Source: Artemisia argyi (lineage: Eukaryota; Streptophyta; Magnoliopsida; Asterales; Asteraceae). Taken from it: 64,000 nt of DNA. The position numbers were made by a program, and so were the translations under genes. A model generated the notes under the pieces. That model ran no database searches and was not told the DNA's origin. It worked only from the letters and a program-made list of their open reading frames with translations. Where the stretch lies: assembly GCA_030686995.1 (NCBI GenBank), contig JARVZY010002413.1, positions 1 through 64,000 of the forward strand, given 5' to 3'. The first letter of the stretch is position 1. Each line of letters opens with the position of its first letter. Shown piece after piece: positions 1-11,319 of the stretch.

Positions 1-38
1 ATTTACATTATTTAATATAGGAACTTAACTTTAATTAC

Positions 39-205
39 CTCATCGCGAAACCAGCCTTCAAGAGCCTCATCCATCCCAACAAAACAATCCCAGAAGAAAT
101 GATGATCTACAACTATATCATTGCACCAAGGAAACTTGCAACGAGACTGACAAGTATTTTTAATAAATGCCTCCAACTCACGATGAACAAAAATTTTATC
201 AATCC
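39..205 (-). pseudogene. exon fragment resembling the region ahead of a Ulp1-type cysteine protease domain
   Basis: The minus strand carries an open exon of about 55 codons. It ends at a good splice donor (GAG followed by GTAATT) and has an AG at its upstream edge. It contains a run of the type PWCNDIVVDHHFFWDCFVG followed by EGWFRDE. This fits the pattern seen just before the catalytic domain in plant Ulp1 (C48) protease families linked to transposons: an aromatic-rich segment, a D-x-x-F-W motif, then GW-x-x-D. The His/Asp/Cys catalytic core is not in the window and would lie beyond base 1. The coiled-coil exon at 513-842 is upstream on the same strand and may belong to the same gene. The family call rests on one short motif; it could be another transposon-borne protein. 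Confidence 0.35.
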
Positions 206-512
206 TTTTTTATGGCCGTTTTAGATCCTACACATTATACAAAATAACCTAAATAACAAAAAATAACAATAACAGATATCCTATATAAGTAAACGCTAAA
301 TTATAAAACCTTTTATAACTTTATAACTTTAAGCCAAAGTATAAAACCTAAAAACAGCTGAACAATGTCCAATAATGAACATGTAAACAAATTTTCACGC
401 AATTTGACCTATGCTGATGGATCACAGAGAAGATGCAACGTTTCATTCTTTAGCTTTTACACAGTTATAAAGATGATTAAAAATGGTAAACATAAATGAA
501 GGATATCCATAC

Positions 513-842
513 CTCTTCCCAAGGTTTGAGATCTCTACATATCTGGAGCATAAAAGGAGTTAACTGGGAGTTTGTTCTTTTGAATTGATCAAGGGTGGGA
601 ACTTTTACATCAACATCTACTTCCTTAAATTCTGGCCCGAGAACTAGTTCATACTGCCTCTTCTTTGATCCACAATTTTGCAAAGCACGCTGAATGTGAG
701 GGGCTTTGAACATCTGGTTTCTATTCTGCACACTTTTTTCCTCTTCCTTTAGGACTCTTAGCCTCTATTCCCTTTGTGTAGATAAACGTCGAATCTCAGC
801 CTCTTGCTTTTCAACTGCCACACGTTCTTGGGTAGCCAAAAA
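513..842 (-). pseudogene. coiled-coil exon of a transposon-type gene, with an internal stop
   Basis: This minus-strand exon begins with a charged helical stretch (ATQERVAVEKQEAEIRRLS and on), runs into an in-frame TAG, and continues with a KAPHIQRALQNCG segment. A conserved-looking block follows (FKRTNSQLTPFMLQICRDL, then KPWEEV). It ends at a GTATGG donor. The long charged helix is common in plant transposon proteins, both the Ptta/En-Spm type and Ulp1-linked genes. I cannot name the domain after it. The next exon on this strand (39-205) looks Ulp1-adjacent, so the two may be one gene. No full reading frame survives. Confidence 0.35.
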
Positions 843-959
843 AACACAATCATTCTATGTGCATGACACAAAATACAAATACAAATTAGGCACAAGTTTT
901 GTTGGATTAGTCATTATCAGTGACCGTAAACACTTTATAGTCACGCGAATATTTTTTTG

Positions 960-1895
960 AGAGTAACTATTTTACAACCTTTGGCCACATAAATATATAA
1001 TATATGTGACATTTGAGATGATATATTCAAGTAAATGTGTATTTTGTGTGACTATTTCCCGTCCTGTGGCCACATGAATATACAATAAATGTGACGTTTG
1101 TGATGATTTAGTCACACAATGGGTGTTGTTTTTTTTGGAGTTAGTCACATACAATTTAACACAAAGTGGCCAAAACTGTTAATAAGTGTGACCATATGCT
1201 GTTTAAAGTGAAGAAATGTGTATTTTGTGTGACTATTGATCATCCAATGGCCACGTGAATTTTATGTTTGTGTGGCCTTCTGTAATATTTAGTCACACAA
1301 AGCATGGTTGTTTTGGGTATTTAGTCACATACCATTAAGCAAACAGTGGCCAAAAGTGTTAATAAGTGTGACCATATGCTGTTTAAAGTGAAGAAATGTG
1401 TATTTGTGTAACTATTGATCATCCAATGGCCACATGAATTTTATGCTTGTGTGGCCTTTTGTAATATTTAGTCACACAAAGCATGTTTGTTTTGGGTATT
1501 TAGTCACATACCATTAAGCAAACAGTGGCCAAAAGTGTTAATAAGTGTGACCATATGCTGTTTAAAGTGAAGAAATGTGTATTTTGTGTGACTATTGATC
1601 ATCCAATGGCCACGTGAATTTTATGTTTGTGTGGCCTTTTGTAATATTTAGTCACACAAAGCATGTTTGTTTTGGGTATAGAGTCACATAACAATTTAGG
1701 AAACAGTGGCCAAAAGTGTTAATAAGTGTGGTCGTATGCTGTTTAAAGTGAAGAAATGTGTATTTTGTGTGACTGTAGATCATCCAATAGCCACGTGAAT
1801 TTTATGTTTGTGAGGCCTTCTGTAATATTTAGTCACACAATAAATAAAGCAAATAGTGACCAAAACTGATAATAAGTGTGACTATATACATCTTT
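960..1895. repeat. tandem array of ~180-bp units rich in TAGTCACA/TGTGACTA
   Basis: The phrase GTGTGACCATATGCTG recurs near 1186, 1366 and 1545, with a variant near 1726, giving periods of 180, 179 and 181 bp. The last unit is shortened to about 150 bp, and a more diverged partial unit precedes the first. Each unit contains both TGTGACTATT and TATTTAGTCACA, so short inverted motifs lie inside every repeat. The same motifs, including GTGTGACCATATG, fill the CACTA terminus at 29.0-30.19 kb. The array is therefore probably a sub-terminal or internal repeat of a related CACTA element rather than a centromeric satellite. Confidence 0.85.
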
Positions 1896-2579
1896 TAGTC
1901 ACATTTAAGAAATCAATATATATCAAAACAAATTCAAATATATTTTAAAACATATTCAAATACAATAAAATTGTAAATATAAAATTCGTATATAACTCTA
2001 TACCCTAGGACCTCCTTTTATACACCAAGGAGTCCTAGTCGGCTTACAATACTTTCCTAAGTATCTATAATCTTTTTCATAAACAACTAATACATATCAT
2101 ACTATACAAGCAATACTAACTATATGAAACAACACTACTAACGTATAACTAGCAGTTGTAACTAATACATTAGCAGTATTAACTTCGAGCAGTCTTAATC
2201 TCTGAGCAATCCACACTTTAAACTATCAGTACTAACTTTCACTAGCAGCACTAACTTTTGTACTAATCTCATCATCTAGATATCTCTGTCTCTTTTAAGT
2301 AGAAAAGACAAGAGTTAGAAGCACATACAATATCCTTTCTTGCCATTGATGACTGTGTTTGATTTGTATGTGTATGTGCATGTGCTTACATTTAAGAGAT
2401 AAGAATAAATTTACCAAGAGCCGACGGAAAAAGTGGTCTGATGTGTCATCTGCTTTCAAATACCAATTTTGTTGTAGTTGTAGAACAAAATGAGCAGACA
2501 GTTTAGTGTTATTAATCTGTATGAATTTAACGGGGATCGCAAACAGAATTAGAAAAGCCCTCTAATTAAAAAATACCTT
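1896..2579. other. intronic or decayed sequence, no gene resolved
   Basis: This stretch is AT-rich and lies between the 180-bp array and the captured exons. A short minus-strand open stretch near 2405-2475 ends at a possible GTAAAT donor, but I do not recognise the peptide. Repeated AACTAGCAGTACTAACTTT-like words near 2140-2270 suggest an old, degenerate short repeat. Confidence 0.4.
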
Positions 2580-2676
2580 CATGCAGTTCAAGCTGGTCAA
2601 ATGGAGAACAAAGTGTCTTCACAGCTCCGACCACCCCTTTTGTCTTAGCTTTCACATCCTTCTCGACTTCCTGAAG
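2580..2676 (-). pseudogene. captured prolyl-tRNA synthetase exon (C-terminal part)
   Basis: Read on the minus strand, the exon gives EVEKDVKAKTKG followed by KTLCSPFDQLELHEG. This closely matches the C-terminal tail of plant cytosolic prolyl-tRNA synthetase, where a KTLCSPFDQPELPEG-type sequence precedes the final Cys/Lys-rich end. The last residues and the stop are missing. It lies directly downstream of another piece of the same enzyme (2743-2826), with the intervening exons absent. The piece is too short to be functional. Together the two look like a transduplicated fragment carried in a transposon. Confidence 0.65.
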
Positions 2677-2742
2677 CATGGATTACATTTATAGGTCAAT
2701 CTATAATACATTTATAGGTCAATCTATAATACATACAAATAC

Positions 2743-2826
2743 CTCCACACTAGTAGTATATAGTCCACCAGCAAACTTCTCCAGCTCACTATTTTTCCCT
2801 TTCACAACAGGGACGGCCAAGTACTC
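2743..2826 (-). pseudogene. captured prolyl-tRNA synthetase exon (catalytic-core part)
   Basis: The minus-strand peptide EYLAVPVVKGKNSELEKFAG followed by GLYTTSVE is characteristic of the class II prolyl-tRNA synthetase core. The E-K-F-A-G-G segment is strongly conserved in that family. The exon ends at a GTATTT donor at the position expected for the plant gene. It is fused in frame to about 48 upstream codons (to about 2974) that I cannot assign to the synthetase, so an exon-shuffled chimera is likely. The parent enzyme charges tRNA-Pro in the cytosol; this copy lacks the rest of the active site. Confidence 0.7.
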
Positions 2827-2974
2827 GAACATCATCTCCCCACTGCCAGATAAAGTAGTCCATATGTGGGCTGTTGAAGACGCGAAAATAGCCTGACTAT
2901 AAGCTCGATTGCATGACCTCAAAATGGACTCAATTGCAGCTTTTGCTTTTGGAACATAATGGCCAATGTCATAA
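2827..2974 (-). pseudogene. unassigned reading-frame segment fused upstream of the synthetase exon
   Basis: This open segment is read in the same frame as the synthetase piece that follows. Its core is KAAIESILRSCNRAYSQAIF followed by ASSTAHIWTTLSGSGE. I do not recognise it. It sits between a Furry-like exon upstream and the synthetase exon downstream, so it may be a further captured host exon. The codon pattern looks protein-like and no stop interrupts it. Confidence 0.35.
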
Positions 2975-3073
2975 GTTGCCAATGAAGCACAATGATAGAA
3001 AAAGGTCAAAACAAGGTTGTAAATAGTGTTGTTCAAATGTATCTCTAGACAACGAGTTAAACTAATGTTACCC

Positions 3074-3174
3074 AAAGATGCTTGTACAGTTGCTCCATAT
3101 GAGGACCAAAGTTATTGAGAAATACGACAGGATCACCAAGACAGAGAAGCAAAGTCACCAAAGCATAAGCAACC
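3074..3174 (-). pseudogene. captured exon of Furry-like cell morphogenesis protein
   Basis: The exon reads VAYALVTLLLCLGDPVVFLN followed by NFGPHMEQLYKHL. It is flanked by an AG acceptor and a G-GTAACA donor. The sequence matches the N-terminal helical-repeat domain of plant Furry-like cell morphogenesis proteins (typical motif VTLLLCLGDP, then SHMEQLYK). These are very large scaffold proteins involved in polarised growth. The next upstream exon of the same gene is at 3294-3583. Neighbouring introns are kept, so the copy came from genomic DNA rather than from a processed mRNA. Confidence 0.75.
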
Positions 3175-3293
3175 TAACATGGTGAAACAAGAAGCAAACG
3201 TTATAATTTCAATATATGAGGAGAACCAAGTAAGGTTATGCAAAGAAGCAGTGCAAACTCTATATTAGAAAAAAGATACGGTCATTTACTTAC

Positions 3294-3583
3294 AGCTATA
3301 TGTTTGCTATATTTATCTGTCCAATGCACGAGTTGCACTTTTATGCGTGCAACTGCTTCATACCATAAGTTAAGTGCGGGGTCTACACCAGGTGGAGACC
3401 AATTACCCTTTCCACCATCTTCAAGTGGTGCTAAAATGTTTAACAACATATTACAAAGTGCATGATGAAGTTCACTCTTTCATTTACGGGGAACATGATT
3501 TAGAGGATTGGCTTTTGCCACAAAGGAAGCCGAAGCATTTACACCGCCATCTGTCTTGACGCGCCCAAAGGTATTCACAGTAT
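3294..3583 (-). pseudogene. captured Furry-like exon, cut by the Athila insertion
   Basis: Minus-strand translation gives KTDGGVNASASFVAKANPLN, then an in-frame TGA, then KSELHHALCNMLLNILAPLE and ALNLWYEAVARIKVQLVHW. It ends at a GTAAGT donor. This is the conserved N-terminal region of plant Furry-like proteins. The TGA falls where the family has Arg (PHKRKSELHHA), so it is a nonsense change. The exon runs directly into the AGTAT target duplication of the retrotransposon at 3584, and the upstream Furry exons reappear beyond the element at 15.07 kb. The retrotransposon therefore landed inside this captured gene copy. Confidence 0.78.
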
Positions 3584-5317
3584 TGATGTGCGGTTTGTTA
3601 GTGCAAGTTTTAAATTTATAAGAGTGAATTACCAAATCTATAAACAACACATACGAGCAAGTGTACTCGTCCGTTATAGCAAGATATGATGGTAAGTCGG
3701 GATCGTTCGCAGAGATTTGTGAGTGAATCGAAATATAAGTCTAAAAGTAAATCTCTAATGTACGCAAATATGATAATAAGCAAATTCAATAAATTAAAAA
3801 CTACACTTGTTTAGACTAGTTTTCTACTTAATGACACACATGATTGTGATAACTTTTGATGACATGTTGGTTGAGATAATTAGATGGTGATCTAATCTAT
3901 TGTTTCTACAAGTTAAACCTTCGTCAATATTTTAGTTCATAAATAAAAGCTTTAGATGTAAACCAATCAATTCAAGATCTATCCAAGGTTCATAAGGTAT
4001 GGTGGATATCTTAAACACAAGACAAACTTTTATTACCAATCAAATACTCTTAAAAAATTTCAATACAAAAGGTAACCTCTTCATAGACAAAAAGGTCACA
4101 ATCGTTTATAAACATTTAAACTTTTGTCCTACTAAAGATTTACAAACAATCCGATTTGACGTTATAAAAGAATTCTTATTGCAATCATACTTCTTGTTTC
4201 TTTGTTTAGTCAAGAATAATTATGGTGAAAAACAATCATTCATAGACAAATGATTATAACTAGTTGAGTAATAACAAATCTTTCGACTTTTGAAACTATT
4301 ATCAATTAGTTAACCTTGGCTAAACAAATGTCACGATGAAACTTAAGGTACAATTGGTTCTTAGGATTGACTTGAAATTGAATTAAAACATGTTATCACA
4401 ATCATCACTATCACTAAGTATAAAACTTCATCAAAACAAGTGTAAAAAGATTACTAGCCACTCATGGCAAACATGCAAATAAACTCAGAATATTTAACAC
4501 AATAATCCATGGTTATAAGTCTTACAATGCTTTGAAATTGATAACAAATGACAAGGTATTGATAACCTAAGAGTTGGTGATGATTTCTTGAGATTTTCGG
4601 ACTCCAAATGTTGCTTCCTTGGTCCTCCAAAGTTCCTGGTTCTTTCTACACGAATTTTCCTCCTTAGAGAGCTAGAAGATGATAATAATTGTGTGTAGTA
4701 ATGAGAGTAAATGGTATCTTCAATTGTGTGTTGAATGGTGTTGAGTTATGCACTTTTGAAGTCCCCCATAGGCTTGTCTAACACTCTTGGTCATAAATAA
4801 GAACTTAAATGCTTGAACTTGGACAATAAAACACTAAAAAGGGCCTGGAAACTTGGGACAAAAGACCAAAATTTGTGCACAAAAGTTGGCAAAAAAATGC
4901 AGAACTGACCAACCGATCGGTTACGGGTTGGCACCGATCGGTTGGTGAAAGGTACTTATGGCCATCCGATCGGTTACACACCAACCTTGATTAACTTGGA
5001 CTTTGACGTTGACTTGTGTAGCTCTTTATGTACTATCCAAACTTGATTAACTTCTGAACCTGGAACTTTGAGATGACAAAACTTAGGTTCTCTTATGAAT
5101 TACTTCATAGATTGGACTTTTGAGCTTGGGAATCTTTGTGTAATCGCGTATACTTCATTTTCTTCACTTTTTCTCCATTTTTCCAGCATTTGGCTACATA
5201 TGCTACAAAAACATACTTTGATATGATTTAGTGGTAAAAGCATATAAAAACAACCAAATAACATACAAAAAAACACTAATAATGCTTATAAAAACATGTT
5301 AAATTTGAGCGTTATCA
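3584..5317 (-). repeat. 3' LTR of the Athila-type element
   Basis: This 1734-bp direct repeat matches 13252-15000. In element orientation it starts TGATAACGCTCAAATTTAAC and is preceded by a TTAAGTGTGGGGG purine tract. Three CCGATCGGTT palindromes lie at 4913, 4934 and 4966; the partner LTR has four. Around 4985 a short patch (TTGATTAACTT) replaces about 25 bp that carry the fourth palindrome in the other LTR. The same TTGATTAACTT word occurs about 60 bp away in both LTRs. Confidence 0.95.
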
Positions 5318-6164
5318 AATCCCCCACACTTAAACTTTGCTTGTCCTCAAGCAAATCTAGAAGAAAACTAAATATCCAAATGGTAACCAAAAAAATGATT
5401 AGAAAAATGTGATGCAAATCCACCAAGTACAAGTACAAGGTATGATTCATCGTTTTAAGCTTTAGTAGTGAAAAATCGAGATGTTTGACAATACCCAATG
5501 ATTTTCTTGATTGATTAACATTTCTAAACACCTCACGAAAAAGGAACGAAGTATAATTCACTCAACACTCATTTATTTGGGTGGTGGAGTATATGTAAGA
5601 TAAATCACACTCATTGCTCAATCATGATCTAATTATTACCATAAGCTTGTACAAGAAACAAAACTACACCGCAATGGCGTAAGCACCAAGTCTACATATC
5701 AAAGAGGTCTTTTATTCGGGTTATAATGTAAGGCTTAGGGTTATACCAGGCTTATGTTTAAACATCTCATACAAAAACATAATAGATTACTGGCGCGAAT
5801 TCTTGATTACTCAAAAACCGGATGGTCACTACAATATTCTTGTACTTGATATTCTCACAAAGCCATTACAATACCTGGATAGATAAAGTAATTTGGTAAG
5901 GGTAGGGATAAGGCATGAGAATATTTACGAAATTGGTTTTAAAGAAAAATAAAATAAAGTCTAAGCCTCATTGTTGCTAATCACCAAACAAACCACGAAC
6001 CCATAAATGATTATAGTTACAATCTTCCTCTTCTTCAAATAACGATACATCGATTCGCCATAACAATATTCTTCATACTTAGCACATTGGCTAACAACGT
6101 ATCACAAGATTTCCTTTATTCACATATATAGCACATTTGCTAAAATTGTCACCTTATAGTTACG

Positions 6165-6195
<31 letters not shown>

Positions 6196-7334
6196 GCAAA
6201 TAAACTTCCTCACACTTCGCATAAGCATCACCACAACAATACAAATAAGAAGCTGCAGTCTCCGTCTTTGTCGGAATGGCACACACATGATTGGTGAAGT
6301 GTGGCTAACTTATAATCATTAAAACTATCCAACAACCAAGCAACTAGCAACCCACCATTTAGACTTTGACAAGGGTTAGGCTAAGGTTTAAAGTGTAAAA
6401 TATTTTTGTATTTTTCTGAATTTATCAAAAACGAAAAGGATGGCTCAAAGGGTGTAACTAATGGTATCTAGCGCTAAAAATGAACGCTAACAAAATGGGG
6501 TTAAAAATTGGAAATTAACTAATCAATGTGACTAGCTCAAAATCAAAAATGAAGGCTATTTGGTTAAAATTCTAAAGTTGCCTCTTATCACGTATGTATA
6601 CTTATATTACAAAAATGTAATCTCACAACGGTCTCGTAATGATTTACAAGCACAAGTTCTAGAATAAATAAAATCATCGGCACACTCATAACAAAAGATT
6701 CAAGCATAAAAGATGTATGCTAGATATGAAATAGGCTCAAATCCTCACAATTTAGTGGAAAAAGGTTATAATATGCGCTAGCAAATGTTATCGATCCCAG
6801 AATGGATTGCAATATTAATCGGGACACATCTCAAATTTTTCAAAATTACTGATTTTACCATTGGATTGATCCGGTTATTCTAATAAATTATTCCTAAAAG
6901 CGTGAAAACAACTAGATTACAAGGGCAAACAAAATTTAAAAATTAAATCGATATTAGACTTAATTTCTTATTTTACCTACTCACCCCCCCCCCCCCCCAC
7001 ACTTAAGTTAAACATTGTCCTCAATGTGATAAACGAAAAAGCATAAAAGTAGGGAAAATGATAAAAGAAACCGTGATATCCAGTGTTATCCAATCTTCTG
7101 TTTCTTGTAGTCAACACCTGTATTTATTAGAAACAAAAACAAACAAACAAAAAGCATTGCAATTTTATTCAAATTAGTGGCACACCCCCACACTTAAGTT
7201 CAACCAAGTAGTAAAACTTTGGGGTATAAACACTGAAAATCAAATCAAAAATAAAAATAAAACACACGGGTTGCCTCCCGAGAAGCGCTTGTTTTATTAA
7301 CGAGTCCTCAGCCGGACTCAAACTTCGAAATAGA
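5318..7334 (-). other. 3' untranslated region of the Athila-type element with three purine-tract modules
   Basis: No coding frame of note lies in these 2 kb. Read in element orientation, a conserved GAAGCGCTTCTCGGGAGGCA-like word (near 7275-7300) is followed by three copies of TTAAGTGTGGGGG. These are near 7198, 7004 and 5334, the last being the true polypurine tract. The second and third are preceded by TTGAGGACAA. A homopolymer T run occupies 6168-6196 and a C run 6986-6998 on the plus strand. The same three-module layout is found in the element at 18791-25154. Confidence 0.7.
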
Positions 7335-9542
7335 TTATGAAGTTTTAGTGTTATGTTTCCTTTTAGGGATATACAACACATTTCCTATCACAATTCCCTC
7401 TCCTGTTTCATCTATGTTTTCTAATTTAACATTTTCCCATGCTCTAGGAAGAGCATCATAGATAAAACCATTACTGTGTGCCAAAGGAACCATTTCCTTG
7501 TGTGGAGCCATGAATGTGATAGCTTCATATTCAAATTCGGATGAAATTTCCTCATTAGAAATCATGTTTAATTGCTCCTTATCATAATAGAGTTTAATTC
7601 GGTGCCCATTTACAATGAAACTTCCACCATGTTTGTCATAAAGTTCAACATAACCTGATGGAAATCCATGTTTCACTATATATGGTCCAAACCATTTTGG
7701 TTTGAGTTTCGGAGCTTCAAACTTGTATTTCATATTGAAAAGCATAACTTTATCTCCAGCTTTGAATTGTTTTCGAATTCTTAGCTTCCTATCGTGATAA
7801 GCTTTGGTTCTTGCTTTGTATAGCTTGGAGTTTTCATAAGCTTGAAGTCTTAACTCATCAAGTTCATGTAATTGCAAAAATCTCTTTTCTCCAGCTATTT
7901 TTAAATCAGGATTACAGCTTCTCAACGCCCAGTAAGCACGATGTTCAAGTTCGAACGGTAGATGACATGTTTTCCCATACAAGAGTCTGTACAGTGTCGT
8001 ACCAATTGGTGTCTTATATGCCGTACAAAATGCCCATAGAGCGTCATCTAATTTCCTTGACCAAACAGAAGGATTGTCTTTAACCGTTTTTTCAAGTATT
8101 CCTTTTATAGCTCTATTTGTATTTTCGACTTGACCACTAGTCTGTGGATGATAGGCTGTAGCAAAACGATGATGAACTCCATATCATTTCATTACTTTCT
8201 CCATTTGTTTATTACAGAAATGGGATCCTCTATCACTTATTAAAGCTTTAGGAATTCCATAGCGAGCGAAAAGCTTTTTGAGAAAGTTGACAACAACTCG
8301 TGCATCGTTAGTAGGAAGAGCTTCAGCTTCAACCCATTTAGAAACATAATCGATTACAACGAGGATATATTTTTATTTGTGTGATTTAGGGAAGGGTCCC
8401 ATAAAATCAATTCCCCAAATATCGAATATTTCACAGACTTGAATGCTCTTTTGAGGCATTTTCTCTCTTCGAGAAAGGTTACCGGATTTTTGGCACGCAT
8501 CACAGTTTTGAACAAGAGTATACGCTTCTTTGAAAATTGTAGGCCAATAGAATCCAGTATCAAAAACTTTTCTAGCTATAGTGGAAGGACCATAATGTCC
8601 CCCAGTTGGGCCATGATGACATTCATCAAGAATTTTTCTTGTTTCGGCACCCGAAACACATCTTCGTATCATTCCATCCTTGCACATCTTAAAAAGATAA
8701 GGTTTCTCCCAATAATAGTGTTTTAGTTCTGAAAAGAACTTACTACGTTGGTAGTAACTCATTCCTTTTTTAAGAACGTCTCCTACAAGATAATTTGCGT
8801 AATTTGCAAACCATGGTATTTCCTCATCATCGTCTTTATCAATCGTCATGAGAGTTTCTTCTGGAAAATAATCATTAATTTTATTTTCTTTTAATTCTTC
8901 CAAATTTGGATTCTCGAGACGTGATAAATGATCAGCTGCAAGATTTTTTGCTCCTTTCTTATCTTTTATTTCGATATCAAATTTTTGCAGTAATAAAATC
9001 CATCTGATAAGACGTGGTTTTGCATCTTGTTTGTTAAACAAATATTTGAGTGCGGAATGATCGGTAAAAACTATCGTTTTTGAAAGCACAAGATAAGATC
9101 TGAATTTGTCAAATGCAAAAACTACGGCTAATAATTCTTTCTCCATAACCGTATAGTTTTGTTGAGCATTGGTGAGTGTTTTACTAGCAAAGTAAATAGG
9201 ACGAAAATGTTTTCCTTCACGTTGTCCTAAAACAGCTCCAACAGCGAAATCACTTGCATCACACATGATTTCAAATGGTAGTGACCAATTAGGTGCAACC
9301 ATAATTGGGGCACTAGTCAATTGACTTTTCAATGTTTCGAAAGCTTTGATGCAGTCAGCATTAAAATCAAATACAGAATCTTTTTCTAAAAGTTTAGTCA
9401 TAGGAAGTGATATTTTTGAAAAATCTTTGATAAATCGGCGGTAAAAACCGGCATGTCCTAGAAAACTTCTAACGGCTTTAACGTTAGTTGGTGGTGGTAA
9501 TTTGGTGATAACTTCTATTTTAGCTTTGTCTACTTCCATCCC
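7335..9542 (-). pseudogene. RNase H and integrase part of Athila-type pol, with in-frame stops
   Basis: This is one continuous minus-strand frame interrupted by stops at 9540-9542, 8370-8372 and near 8190. After the first stop, RNase H shows CDAS, MEKE, FTDH and ADHLSR, the expected acidic residues. The integrase zinc-binding part (CHHGPTGGHYGP, then NCDACQKSG) and core (WGIDFMGP, SDRGSHF, QVENTNR) follow, supplying the D-D-E residues. The C-terminal end has the GDKVMLFN...KLKPKWFGPY block usual in Gypsy integrases. In life these cut and join the cDNA to host DNA. The stops truncate the polyprotein, so this copy cannot make active enzyme. It is read in the same frame as the reverse transcriptase upstream. 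Confidence 0.93.
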
Positions 9543-10721
9543 TTAACTTGATATTTTGTATCCAAACACAATTCCTTCAGTCACCATGAAATGACATTTT
9601 TCCCAATTAAGAACTGGATGTGCAGCTTCACATCTTTCAAGCATTTTATCGAGATTGGAAAGACAGGTTTCAAAAGAATCACAAAAAACTGAAAAGTCAT
9701 CCATGAAAACTTCCATAGATGTTTCAAGCATGTCTTGAAATATTGCGATCATACACCTTTGAAAAGTTGCAGGTGCATTACATAGACCAAAAGGCATACG
9801 CCGGTAAGCGTAGGTTCCAAAAGGACATGTAAATGTGGTTTTCTCTTGATCGGCTGGATCGATAGGAATTTGAAAATATCCCGAAAAACCATCAAGGAAG
9901 CAAAAGTGTTTGTTTCCTGCTAGTCTTTCGAGCATCTTATCCATAAACGGTAAAGGAAAATGATCTTTCCTGGTGGCTTTATTAAGTTTTCTGTAATCAA
10001 TACATACTCGCCATCCAGTGACAGTTCTAGTAGGAACTAACTCATTCCTTTCGTTTGTCACTACAGTCATTCCTCCTTTCTTTGGAACACAATGAACTGG
10101 ACTCACCCATGGACTATCCTCGATAGGATAAATAATTCATACGTCAAGAAGTTTAATGATTTCCTTCTTAACAACCTCTTTCATATTTGGGTTGAGTCGA
10201 CGTTGTCTTTCTATAACGGGTTTAGAACCTTCTTCACAATTGATTTTTTGTTTGCAAAAATCAGGACTAATTCCTGGAATATCATAAGTTTTCCACGCAA
10301 AAGCGCGTTTATGCTTCTTAAGAATAGAGACGAGTCTTTCTTTTTGATTTGTTTTGAGCAACGACGATATGACTACTGGAAGAAGTGAATTTTCTTCTAA
10401 GTAAGCATATTTGAGATTATTGGGAAGGGTTTTGAGTTCCAAATCAGTGGGTGGTTCTTCTAGAGATGATTTGATTTTCAATTGATCTTTATCAATGATA
10501 TCTTCAAATTTCTCTTCTTCCTCTTCTTCTACTTTTATTTCCATGAATTCTTCAAACTCTTTATCAGAATCTGTTTCACTAATCTTTTCTAAAGTAGTCA
10601 TGAATGGTTTTGAATCGTCAAGTAATGCATCCAATTCTTCTTCAGTGACTTCATTAATTACATCGACGTTATAGCATGTGTCATCACTAGAATTTGGATA
10701 TTTCATTGCTTTATCGATCAA
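9543..10721 (-). pseudogene. reverse transcriptase part of Athila-type pol, with in-frame stop
   Basis: The frame from 10721 holds an acidic linker and the ILKKHKRAFAWK block. It meets a TGA at 10134-10136, where the family has Gly, and continues as reverse transcriptase. Motifs visible in order are TVTGWRVCIDYRKLN, FPLPFMDKMLERLAG, FCFLDGFSGYFQI, MPFGLCNAPATFQ and VFMDDFSVF. The last carries the catalytic Asp pair in the F-x-D-D form usual for Athila-like enzymes. A stop at 9540-9542 separates it from RNase H. The enzyme copies element RNA into DNA in virus-like particles. Order and motifs make the identification secure; the stops mean inactivity. Confidence 0.94.
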
Positions 10722-11301
10722 GAACGTGATTCGATCTTATCCTACTCCAAGATTTAGTTCTTTACCTTTAACTTTAATCATTGCATCAGCAGTGTTTAAG
10801 AAAGGTGTTCCTAAGATTAAGGGTACTCGACTATCTTCTTCCATTTCTAAGATGACAAAATCCACAGGAAAAACAAATTTACCAACTTGAACAAGCATAT
10901 TTTTAGCAACCCCAACAGGATATTGGTATGTATGGTTGGCTAATCGTAAACTCATCTTAGTAGGTTTCAATGTATTGATGGAAAGTTTAGAATACAACGA
11001 ATAAGGCATCAAATTGATACTTGCACCTAAATCGGCTAAAGCATCACATGTGATGTTGTTTCCTAATGTACATGGTATAAGAAAACTTCTGGGATCTCCA
11101 AGTTTTGGTGGAATTTTGTTTTGAATTATAGCAGAGCATTCTTCATTGAGAACGGTAGCAGAAATTTGTTATAACTTGTTTCGATTATTAAGAAGTTCTT
11201 TCAAAAATTTCCCATAATTGGGCATTCCAGCTAGAACATCAACGAGGGGTACGTTAATTCTAACTTCTTTAATAATCTCTAAAAACTTCTTATTTCGCTC
11301 C
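10722..11301 (-). pseudogene. aspartic protease part of Athila-type gag-pol
   Basis: The minus-strand frame contains the retropepsin active-site motif ADLGASINLMP (near 11020-11045) and the conserved end PLILGTPFLNTADAMI. These define an aspartic protease that matures the polyprotein. Upstream, in the same frame, are MPNYGKFLKELL and NEECSAIIQNKIPPKLGDP, standard for Athila-type elements. Stops occur at 10734-10736 (where Glu is usual) and near 11172. A frame change near 11305-11325, in an AAAAGAG-rich run, disconnects it from gag. Confidence 0.88.
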
Positions 11302-11319
11302 TCTCTTTTCTCTTTTCTC

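Noticed and set aside
2746..2770. CACTAGTAGTATATAG as a possible left CACTA terminus
   Set aside because: It lies inside the prolyl-tRNA synthetase coding exon (TTSVE codons) and does not continue into the CACTAGTACAAAACTGGG sequence of the right tip.
6137..6322. 61-codon frame with a poly-Phe run
   Set aside because: It is a translation of a T homopolymer in the Athila 3' region.
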